In this document: positions 56,993 through 64,000 of the stretch, piece after piece
Layout of the letters: each line of letters starts with the position of its first letter
Position numbering within the stretch: position 1 is the first letter of the stretch
Program-made: the position numbers and the translations under genes
From: Sphingomonas sp. LY29
Lineage (GTDB): Bacteria; Pseudomonadota; Alphaproteobacteria; Sphingomonadales; Sphingomonadaceae
DNA: 64,000 nucleotides
Reading direction: 5' to 3'
NCBI RefSeq assembly: GCF_035593985.1
Contig: NZ_CP141587.1
Coordinates: forward strand, 1,178,001-1,242,000
Notes under the pieces: generated by a model
Databases searched by the model: none
Seen by the model: the letters and a program-made list of their open reading frames with translations, nothing else
What the model was told of the DNA's origin: nothing

Positions 56993-58152
56993 GGGATGTC
57001 CCTTTGGTCGGTATCGAGGGGAATTTCGATGATAACGCTAAAGCCCCCCCGTTCGTTCGAACGCATCGAAAAGCCATGCGCCGGACCATAGGCTTGCGCC
57101 AGACGGTCCTGAATGTTCGCCAGTCCGACTCCGGTCGAAGGTCCGTCGACGGGCGCGCCGCCGGTGCCAGGCCCGCTGTCGGCAACCTCGATCCGCACCG
57201 CGTTGCCCTCGCGCCGGGCGGTGATCCAGATGTCGGCGCCGGTTTCGGACGGGGTAACGGCATATTTGATCGCATTCTCGATCAGCGGCTGGAGCAGAAG
57301 CGACGGCAGCCGCGCGCCGATCGTCTCGGCATCGATCCTGAAATGCGGGCGAAGGCGATCCTCGAACCGCATCTTCTCGATCTCTAGGTAGAGCTTGAGC
57401 GTTTCCACTTCCTGCACCAGCGTAACCTTGGCGGTCGGCTCGTTGGCGAGGGTGTAGCGAAGGAACGACGACAATCGCGACAGCATCGCATTGGCGCGCT
57501 CGGTCTGCTTCAGCAGCACCAGCGTCGAGATGCTGTTGAGCGTGTTGAACAGGAAATGCGGGTTGAGCTGGTAGCGAAGCATCGCAAGCTGCGCGCTCGA
57601 CGCCTGATTTTCCAGGCGTCCGCGCTGGTCGATTTCCTCTTCGAGCAGCAGGTAATAATTGATCCCGTAATACATCGCCGACCAGGCGGCTAGGATCGAG
57701 AAATCGAGGATGATCGCGCCGAAGAACTCCGAGCCCTTGGGCTGGAAATCGGGGCGGACGAAGGTCGACAGGCTCCACGTTTCGATGAACGAAAAGGCGG
57801 CCGACGCGAACACCACGGTCGCAAGGCTCGCGACAACGGTCCAGATCGCCTTCAGCGTGATCAGCCGCCGATAGAGCGAAGCCATCAGCAGCGTGATCGA
57901 ATAGCCTGTCGCGGTCAGCAGCAGCAGGTGGACGACGAACATCGCGCCCATCGAATTGGCGAAGCCCGACAGCGCGCGAAGCACGAAGAATCCGGTCCAG
58001 CCGATCGACTGCAGCACCCAGAAAGCGCGGTTCTTGTCGTCGAAGAAGGGCCGGTCGAGGCCGATGCCGCGTGCGATTGGGCCATCGCGCGGGGCGATCG
58101 CCAAAGGCGAAGCGGCACGTGCCGCCACCATTCGCGCGCTATCGCTTGCCAT
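56989..58152 (-). CDS. Sensor histidine kinase, LytS/YehU type
   Basis: A 387-residue membrane kinase with four predicted helices (about 45-62, 70-90, 105-122, 143-167). A His_kinase domain follows, with the phosphorylated His about 199 in YQLNPHFLFNTLNS. The HATPase_c part has PLIENAIKYAV, VADSGPGTGG and GVGLANIQDRLAQ. No large periplasmic sensor is visible, so the signal is likely sensed in or at the membrane. It is coupled to the LytTR regulator gene. Confidence 0.94.
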   Translation of the reverse strand: MASDSARMVAARAASPLAIAPRDGPIARGIGLDRPFFDDKNRAFWVLQSIGWTGFFVLRALSGFANSMGAMFVVHLLLLTATGYSITLLMASLYRRLITLKAIWTVVASLATVVFASAAFSFIETWSLSTFVRPDFQPKGSEFFGAIILDFSILAAWSAMYYGINYYLLLEEEIDQRGRLENQASSAQLAMLRYQLNPHFLFNTLNSISTLVLLKQTERANAMLSRLSSFLRYTLANEPTAKVTLVQEVETLKLYLEIEKMRFEDRLRPHFRIDAETIGARLPSLLLQPLIENAIKYAVTPSETGADIWITARREGNAVRIEVADSGPGTGGAPVDGPSTGVGLANIQDRLAQAYGPAHGFSMRSNERGGFSVIIEIPLDTDQRDIP

Positions 58153-58270
58153 GGGGTGCCGTCGCTGCGTCGGAAAGTGGCATCGATGCGATATAGTCCC
58201 ATGAGGCCGTCGCGCCTAGGCTTGGCGTTGCGCCGCCCTCCGCGCTAGGGTGGGACCGAGAGGAAGTTCG

Positions 58271-58861
58271 ATGAGCGAGGCTGGCCCGCAGGCGACATTC
58301 CGGTCGATGGACGAAGCGACGCCGTCGGACTGGCAGGCGATCGGCAGCCACTTCATGCCCTACGCCGGCGCGCTCGCCGACCGCGTGCTCACCCACCTCA
58401 GGCTGCTCGACGGCGACTATGGCGGTTTTCCGGTCGATCGCCTTCAGCACAGCCTGCAGACCGCGACCCGCGCACACCGCGCGGGGGAGGCCGACGATTA
58501 TGTCGTGATGGCCCTGCTCCACGACATCGGCGACACGCTGGGCAGCTACAACCATCCCGACATCGCCGCCGCGATCCTCAAGCCCTTCATCTCGCCCAAG
58601 CTTCACTGGATTTGCCAGAATCACGGCATCTTCCAGGGCTATTATTTCTTTCACTACCTCGGCCTCGACCGCAATTTGCGCGAGCAATATCGCGGGCACG
58701 AACATTTCGAGGACACCGCCCGCTTCTGCGAGCTTTACGACCAAACGGCGTTCGACAAGGATTACGACAGCGAGCCGCTCGAATATTTCGAGCCGATGGT
58801 TCGCAAGCTGTTCGAGCGCCCGATCAACAGCATCTACATGGCGACCGCCGAGTCCGGCTGA
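58271..58861 (+). CDS. HD-domain phosphohydrolase-like protein
   Basis: About 196 residues. The HD motif is ALLHDIGDTLG, with another His in LQHSLQTATRAH and a third in NHPDIAA. Family members are metal-dependent phosphohydrolases or inositol-oxygenase-like proteins. I chose the ATG at 58271 because AGGAAG lies just upstream. It is followed after 26 bases by an M1 peptidase gene. Confidence 0.85.
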   Translation: MSEAGPQATFRSMDEATPSDWQAIGSHFMPYAGALADRVLTHLRLLDGDYGGFPVDRLQHSLQTATRAHRAGEADDYVVMALLHDIGDTLGSYNHPDIAAAILKPFISPKLHWICQNHGIFQGYYFFHYLGLDRNLREQYRGHEHFEDTARFCELYDQTAFDKDYDSEPLEYFEPMVRKLFERPINSIYMATAESG

Positions 58862-58887
58862 GTAACGCCCAACACTGGAGAGACGAA

Positions 58888-60819
58888 TTGTCCTTTCGCG
58901 TCCTGATCGCCGCTGCCGCGGCGTTGTCGCTCATGTCCTGCAAGGCGTCCGAAGCGCCGCCTCCCGAAGCGGGCGCAACGGCGCGTATGGCCCCGATTCT
59001 CGACTCGCCCGATGCGGTCGACGTCCATAGCTTCGCCAAGCCGCTCGAAGCGCGGGTGACGCATGTCGCGCTCGACCTCGGCGTCGATTTCGCGACGAAG
59101 CGCATCGGTGGGACCGCGACTCTCGATCTGCAGGCAAAGCCCGACGCGAAGGAAATCATTCTCGACGATAAGGGGCTGGAGATTGAGGCGATCACCGACA
59201 CCGCGGGCAAGGCGCTGTCATACAAGGTTGGCGCGGTCGACCCGACGCTTGGCGCACCGTTGAGCATCGCCATGGGTGACGCGCGCAAGATCGTCATCCG
59301 CTATAAGTCGGCGCCGGATTCGGGGGCGCTGCAATGGCTCACGCCAGAGCAGACCGCGGGCAAGAAGCAGCCGTTCCTGTTCAGCCAGGGCCAGGCGATC
59401 GAGAACCGCAGCTGGATCCCGACGCAGGATTCGCCCGGCATCCGCCAGACGTGGGAAGCCAAGATTCGCGTCGATCAGCCGCTGACCGCAGTCATGTCCG
59501 CGCCGCGATCGGGCGAACCGACCGAGGCCGACGGCAAGCGCGTCTTCTCGTTCGGCATGGACAAGCCGGTCGCTCCCTATCTGATCGCGATTGCCGTCGG
59601 CGACCTTGCCTTCAAGGACCTTGGACCCCGCACGGGCGTATGGGCGGAGCCGGTGACGCTGCCCGAGGCGGCGACCGAACTGGCGGATACCGAGAAGATG
59701 GTGACCGCCGCGGAGGCGCTCTACGGACCCTATCAGTGGGGCCGCTACGACATGCTCGTCCTGCCGCCGTCCTTCCCATTCGGCGGAATGGAAAATCCGA
59801 CGCTGACCTTCCTGACGCCGACCTTCATCGCCGGCGACAAAAGCCTGGTCAGCCTGATCGCGCACGAGCTTGCGCACAGCTGGTCGGGTAACCTTGCCAC
59901 CAACGCGACCTGGGCCGACTTCTGGCTCAACGAGGGCATGACCACCTATGCCGAGCGGCGCATCGTCGAGGAGGTCTATGGCCCCAAGGTCGCGGCTCAG
60001 CAGGTCGCGCTAGGCGTCGATGCGATGAACAAGGGCATCACCGACAATGGCGGCGCGGCGGGCGCGGACACTCGGCTGCACATCGACCTGAAGGGGCGCC
60101 ATCCCGACGATGGGCTGACCGACATCGCCTATGAAAAGGGCGCGGCCTTCCTTCGCACGATCGAAGCGACCGTCGGACGCGAGCGGTTCGACGCATGGTT
60201 GAAGGGCTGGTTCGAGCGGCACGAGTTTCAGCCGGTCACCTCGGCGATCTTCCTGTCGGACATTCGCGAGCATCTCGTCCGCGGCGATCAGGCGCTGGAA
60301 GCCAAGCTGCAACTCGATCGCTGGGTCAACGATCCGGGCGTCCCCGACAATGTCGCCAAGCCCGACCCGGCCGCATTTGCTGCGGTCGACGCCGCGGTGG
60401 CCGCCTTTGCGGGAGGGACACTCCCTGCCGAAACCGCGTGGAGCGGCTGGACGACCGACGAGCGGCTGCGCTTCCTCAATCGACTCGACCGCAAGCAGTC
60501 CGCCGACCGTCTGGCCGCGCTCGACCGGACGTTCGGCCTGTCGCGGTCGGGCAATATGGAGCTTCGCTTCGCCTTCCTCGATCTGGCGGTTCGCAATCGA
60601 TTCGATCCGGCGGTGCCGGCGCTCGAGGAATTCCTGACGGTACAGGGACGGCGGAAATTTGTTCGTCCGCTGATCACCGCATTGGCCGAGGATGCGACGT
60701 GGGGCCGGCGGATCGCGGCGCGGATTTACGCCAAAACCCGGCCGCTTTATCACCCGGTGACGACCCGCGATCTCGACAAGCTGGGGCTTGGAAGCCCGGA
60801 GGCGTCGCCGAATATTTAA
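58888..60819 (+). CDS. M1-family metallopeptidase (aminopeptidase N-like), lipoprotein
   Basis: About 643 residues. A lipoprotein signal ends near ALSLMSCKAS. The exopeptidase motif is GGMEN (about 299-303) and the zinc site is HELAHSWSGN (His 326, His 330), with the third ligand Glu in WLNEGMTTYAERR. It trims N-terminal residues from peptides, probably in the periplasm. It resembles leukotriene-A4-hydrolase-type M1 enzymes, with a C-terminal helical domain. The TTG start at 58888 has GGAGAG upstream. Confidence 0.92.
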   Translation: MSFRVLIAAAAALSLMSCKASEAPPPEAGATARMAPILDSPDAVDVHSFAKPLEARVTHVALDLGVDFATKRIGGTATLDLQAKPDAKEIILDDKGLEIEAITDTAGKALSYKVGAVDPTLGAPLSIAMGDARKIVIRYKSAPDSGALQWLTPEQTAGKKQPFLFSQGQAIENRSWIPTQDSPGIRQTWEAKIRVDQPLTAVMSAPRSGEPTEADGKRVFSFGMDKPVAPYLIAIAVGDLAFKDLGPRTGVWAEPVTLPEAATELADTEKMVTAAEALYGPYQWGRYDMLVLPPSFPFGGMENPTLTFLTPTFIAGDKSLVSLIAHELAHSWSGNLATNATWADFWLNEGMTTYAERRIVEEVYGPKVAAQQVALGVDAMNKGITDNGGAAGADTRLHIDLKGRHPDDGLTDIAYEKGAAFLRTIEATVGRERFDAWLKGWFERHEFQPVTSAIFLSDIREHLVRGDQALEAKLQLDRWVNDPGVPDNVAKPDPAAFAAVDAAVAAFAGGTLPAETAWSGWTTDERLRFLNRLDRKQSADRLAALDRTFGLSRSGNMELRFAFLDLAVRNRFDPAVPALEEFLTVQGRRKFVRPLITALAEDATWGRRIAARIYAKTRPLYHPVTTRDLDKLGLGSPEASPNI

Positions 60820-60876
60820 CCGCGAAGTAACGGTCTTGAGCCTACATCCGCCGTTCTACAAGGAACGGATGACCGG

Positions 60877-63213
60877 ATGTACGAGGCACCAGACCGTTAT
60901 AAGCGTATGATTTCCGCCCGTCTTCCGGATGGCGCGTCCCTGGGCGTGTCGGCGCCGGAGGAAGGTGAAGGCAGCAACCCCCTGCGCGACGTTCAGTTGA
61001 TCGCACGCGGTCAGTTCGCCCCCTTCTTCGCCGCCGCCAACGGCGTCGCTGCCGTCCTGATGGCGACGATCCTGCTGGGCCGGGTCGACGTTCCCTACCT
61101 CGCGGGCTGGGCGATCGGCGTCATCGTCCTCAACGTCCTGTCGATGCAGTTGGCGCGGACGCAGGCGGTCACGCATGTCGGTCGGTCGGGCCACAAGGTG
61201 CCGCAATGGCTGATGATCGGCGACGTGATCCTGCGCGCGGTGGTGTGGCTGTCGCTCCCCGTCCTCGCCTTCCCCTCGCTCCCGCCCGAAAGCCAGGTGA
61301 TCGCCTCGACGCTGATGGCGGGCCTCGGCATCGCCTCGCTTGGCCTGGTCGTGATCCCGGTGTGCGTTACCGCATGGATGGCAATTTTCACGGCAGGGCT
61401 CAGCTACGCGCTCCTCGTCGGGCGCGACACCGTACCGGTGACCAACATGCTGGCGATCCTGTTCACGCTCGGCGTCGCGATCTTCGGCGTGCTGACCGTC
61501 GCGCGCTGGGCATTCGGACAACTCAAAACCAACGCAGACTTCGGGTCGCAGTCGGAGAGCGCGAGCCTGCTGCTTCAGGAATATGAACAGCGCGGCGTGG
61601 GCTGGCTGTGGCAGATCGATTCGGAGAATCGCGTCACGTATATCTCCAGCCGCATGACCTCGTTGCTCGGTCGTCCCGCCAGCCAGCTGCTTGGCCATTC
61701 AATGCCGTCGCTGCTCGGCGGCCATGCCGAGCTTGGCCGGATTCTGCTCCAGAAGCAGCCGTTCAACTCGCTCGAGATGGAATTGAAGACGGCGCGAGGC
61801 ACGCGCTGGATTTCAATCGCGGGCGATCCGATCGTCGATACCGCTGGCCGCTTCGAAGGCTTCCGCGGCGTCGGCAGCGACATCACCGATGTCCGCCAGA
61901 CGCAGGAGCGGCTGACCCACCTTGCCAACATGGACGTGCTGTCGGGCCTGCCCAACCGCGGCCGTGTCCGCCAGCTGCTCGGTGAAGCGCTGCGCGGCGC
62001 GACCAGCGGCAATGTGCCCTGCGCGATCATGTTCCTCGACCTCGACGGGTTCAAACCGGTCAACGACACCTTCGGTCATCCCAAGGGCGACGCGGTCCTT
62101 CAGGCCGTCGCCAAGCGACTTTGCGACAATGTCGGCAGCGACGGACACGTCGGGCGCATGGGTGGCGACGAGTTCGCGATCGTCATCACAGACGCGCAAT
62201 CGCGCCACCGGGTCGAACAGCTTGCCGATGCGATCATCGCGTCGATCGCCGAGCCGTACATGATCGACCAGACCGAAATCCGCATCGGCGTGTCGATCGG
62301 TTGCGCATTCGGCCCGATCGACGGCGCGACCGTCGACGACCTGATCCTGAAAGCCGACCTTGCCTTGTACGAGGCGAAGGGCGCGGGTCGCGGCGTCGCC
62401 AAATATTTCTCGTCGGAGCTTCAGACCGAGCAGGACGACCGGATCCGCCTGGAAACCGACCTGCGCGGGGCCATCGCCGCACGGCAGTTTCACCTCGTCT
62501 ACCAGCCGCTCGTTAACGCCAAGACGCAGAAGCTGATCGGGTTCGAAGCGCTGCTTCGCTGGAACCACCCGCAGCGCGGCTTCATTCCGCCCAACGTCTT
62601 CATCCCGGTCGCTGAGGAAAGCGGCCTGATGCCCGCGATCGGCGAGTGGGTCATCGAGGAAGCGTGCCGGGCGGCGGGCACCTGGCCCGAACCGATCACG
62701 GTGGCGCTGAACATCAGCCCGAAGCAGATCGTCCTGCCGTCACTGCCCAACACGGTCAGCCAGGCGATCGGCCGTCACAAGATCCAGGCCAACCGCCTCG
62801 AACTCGAAGTCACGGAAGGCGTCTTCCTAGGCGACAATGGCACGACCCTCGACGTGCTTCGCCGCCTGCGCACCCTTGGCGTCGGCATCGCACTCGACGA
62901 CTTCGGCACCGGCTATTCGTCGATCGGCTATTTGAACAAGGCCGTCTTCCACAAGCTGAAGATCGACGGCAGCTTCGTTCGCGAGGCCGGATCGCGTCCC
63001 GAGAATGTCGCGATCATCAAGTCGATCGTGCAGCTCGCCAAGTCGTTCCGCATGTCGATCACCGCCGAGGGTGTCGAGACCGCCGAGGATTTCGAGCGGA
63101 TGCGCGACCTCGGATGCGATACCATCCAAGGCTATTTGTTCGGGCGGCCGCTGTCGTACGAGCGCGCCAACCAGATGGTGCTGGGCCTCGGCGCGAAGCG
63201 GATGGCGGGCTAG
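60877..63213 (+). CDS. Bifunctional GGDEF-EAL c-di-GMP protein with PAS domain
   Basis: The protein is 778 residues. Residues 45-215 hold five to six membrane segments. A PAS domain follows (about 240-345) with WLWQIDSENRVTYISSRMTS. The GGDEF domain carries intact GGDEF at 429-433, but no RxxD inhibitory site is seen at the usual spacing. The EAL domain has EAL at 557-559, EVTEGVF and DDFGTGYSS, so phosphodiesterase residues look intact. It could make or degrade c-di-GMP. It lacks the periplasmic and HAMP modules of LapD. Its stop shares CTAG with the convergent kinase gene. Confidence 0.94.
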   Translation: MYEAPDRYKRMISARLPDGASLGVSAPEEGEGSNPLRDVQLIARGQFAPFFAAANGVAAVLMATILLGRVDVPYLAGWAIGVIVLNVLSMQLARTQAVTHVGRSGHKVPQWLMIGDVILRAVVWLSLPVLAFPSLPPESQVIASTLMAGLGIASLGLVVIPVCVTAWMAIFTAGLSYALLVGRDTVPVTNMLAILFTLGVAIFGVLTVARWAFGQLKTNADFGSQSESASLLLQEYEQRGVGWLWQIDSENRVTYISSRMTSLLGRPASQLLGHSMPSLLGGHAELGRILLQKQPFNSLEMELKTARGTRWISIAGDPIVDTAGRFEGFRGVGSDITDVRQTQERLTHLANMDVLSGLPNRGRVRQLLGEALRGATSGNVPCAIMFLDLDGFKPVNDTFGHPKGDAVLQAVAKRLCDNVGSDGHVGRMGGDEFAIVITDAQSRHRVEQLADAIIASIAEPYMIDQTEIRIGVSIGCAFGPIDGATVDDLILKADLALYEAKGAGRGVAKYFSSELQTEQDDRIRLETDLRGAIAARQFHLVYQPLVNAKTQKLIGFEALLRWNHPQRGFIPPNVFIPVAEESGLMPAIGEWVIEEACRAAGTWPEPITVALNISPKQIVLPSLPNTVSQAIGRHKIQANRLELEVTEGVFLGDNGTTLDVLRRLRTLGVGIALDDFGTGYSSIGYLNKAVFHKLKIDGSFVREAGSRPENVAIIKSIVQLAKSFRMSITAEGVETAEDFERMRDLGCDTIQGYLFGRPLSYERANQMVLGLGAKRMAG

Positions 63214-64000
63214 GCCGACGCCAGCACGTCGTTCATCGCCGCTTCCAACGCGGCGGGACGAAACGGCTTGGCAAGAATGAGCGCGGACGGCGCAGCCGCG
63301 CGGATCGCGTCAGTCTCGCTGAAGCCCGAGACGAACAGGATCGGCTGACCGGGCCGGCGCGACAGCAGTTCGCTCGCCACCTCCGCGCCAGACATTCCCG
63401 GCATGACGAAGTCCAGGACGACCAAGTCGGGCTTGAAGCGGTCGAACAGCTCGAGCCCCGCCGCGCCATCCGCCGCCGACGCAACGGTGTGGCCGAGTTC
63501 CTCCAAGGCCTCGACCACGAAGCCGCGCACGTCGTCGTCGTCGTCGATGACCAGCACCGACTTGGCGGCCTGCTCGCGTCGCAGCGCGTCGCCGGTGCGC
63601 CCGCCGCTCGCGGGGACGACGCCGTCCTGCTCCGCACGGCGGAACAGCAGGCGCACGGTGGTCCCAAGCCCAGGTTCACTGTCGATCCGCGCTGTCCCGC
63701 CCGACTGACGCGCCATGCCATAGACCATCGCCAGGCCGAGCCCGGTACCCTTGCCGACGTCCTTGGTGGTGAAGAAGGGCTCGAACGCACGCGCGACGAC
63801 CTCGGGCGGCATTCCTTCGCCCGTGTCCGAAATCGACAGTTGGACATATTCGCCGTCCGCCAGTTCGGGATCGTCGGCGATATTCACCTTTTCGGTCGCG
63901 AAGGTCAGCGTGCCGCCGGCGGGCATCGCGTCGCGGGCGTTGATCGCGACGTTGAGCACCGCGACCTCCAACTGAGTGGGGTCGGCCATGACCGGCAGAT
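63210..64000 (-). CDS. Hybrid sensor histidine kinase with C-terminal receiver (5'-truncated)
   Basis: About 263 residues from inside the ATPase domain to the stop; the 5' part lies beyond the window. HATPase_c motifs: ALNVAINARDAMP (N box), DTGEGMPPEVVARAFEPFFT (G1/F box) and GKGTGLGLAMVYG. The C-terminal receiver (about residue 145 on) has the Asp in LVVLDFVMPGMSG. An ATG at 63989 is internal to the kinase domain and not the true start. It may control the neighbouring GGDEF-EAL gene or be controlled with it; sequence does not settle this. Confidence 0.92.
   Translation of the reverse strand, partial: LPVMADPTQLEVAVLNVAINARDAMPAGGTLTFATEKVNIADDPELADGEYVQLSISDTGEGMPPEVVARAFEPFFTTKDVGKGTGLGLAMVYGMARQSGGTARIDSEPGLGTTVRLLFRRAEQDGVVPASGGRTGDALRREQAAKSVLVIDDDDDVRGFVVEALEELGHTVASAADGAAGLELFDRFKPDLVVLDFVMPGMSGAEVASELLSRRPGQPILFVSGFSETDAIRAAAPSALILAKPFRPAALEAAMNDVLASA

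Overview
The window is a high-GC, gene-dense stretch of alphaproteobacterial chromosome, most likely from the Sphingomonadaceae (Sphingomonas-like). Supporting signs are the plsX-fabH-ihfA-merR cluster, a class I lysyl-tRNA synthetase, an alpha-type SspB, an orphan IorA-like ferredoxin subunit, frequent GTG/TTG starts, and very tight packing with many 4-base start/stop overlaps. I see no insertion sequence, phage, integron or CRISPR array. There is one tRNA gene (tRNA-Ser, GCT). The genus is inferred from gene content only.

Layout. 1-2462 (+): lipid and nucleoid housekeeping genes (plsX, truncated by the window edge, fabH, ihfA, a MerR regulator). 2376-11938: a DinG-like helicase, class I LysRS, a Tet-type MFS exporter, an S41 peptidase broken by a frameshift, a DUF885 lipoprotein and an RcnB-like protein. 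11967-13375: an orphan [2Fe-2S] subunit and an alpha/beta hydrolase. 13440-31265: a complete type I secretion/adhesin locus. 31266-31879: the only long non-coding stretch, relatively AT-rich, probably holding the adhesin promoter. 31880-36361: a bifunctional flavin monooxygenase/old-yellow-enzyme fusion, a glycosyltransferase, tRNA-Ser and a Crp/Fnr regulator. 36358-49387: central metabolism and maintenance (pyrC, ygfZ, a TonB receptor, acnA, corA, fumC, sspB, hinT, an amino-acid permease). 49404-64000: an adenosine-kinase-like enzyme, queG, a Nat-type ABC exporter, a PEP-mutase-family enzyme, a VOC protein, a LytS/LytTR two-component pair, an HD protein, an M1 peptidase, a GGDEF-EAL protein and the 3' part of a hybrid histidine kinase.

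The most interesting unit is the adhesin locus. A roughly 3,613-residue repeat protein is followed on the same strand by TolC, a type I secretion ABC transporter, a SleB-family cell-wall hydrolase and an HlyD adaptor. A periplasmic transglutaminase-like cysteine protease (LapG family, intact Cys-His-Asp) faces the operon and shares its stop bases with hlyD. The adhesin carries a Pro-Ala-Ala-Gly motif just before its repeat array, at the position where a LapG-type protease would cut. This predicts a LapA/LapG-like, protease-released surface adhesin. No LapD-like receptor is present nearby. Three departures from the known system stand out: a muramidase-like gene inside the operon, a tail of about 260 residues after the usual secretion signal, and CtrA-like TTAA-N7-TTAA spacing upstream.

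A second pattern runs across the window. Five of ten convergent gene pairs end on the same CTAG tetranucleotide, which supplies TAG to both strands at once.
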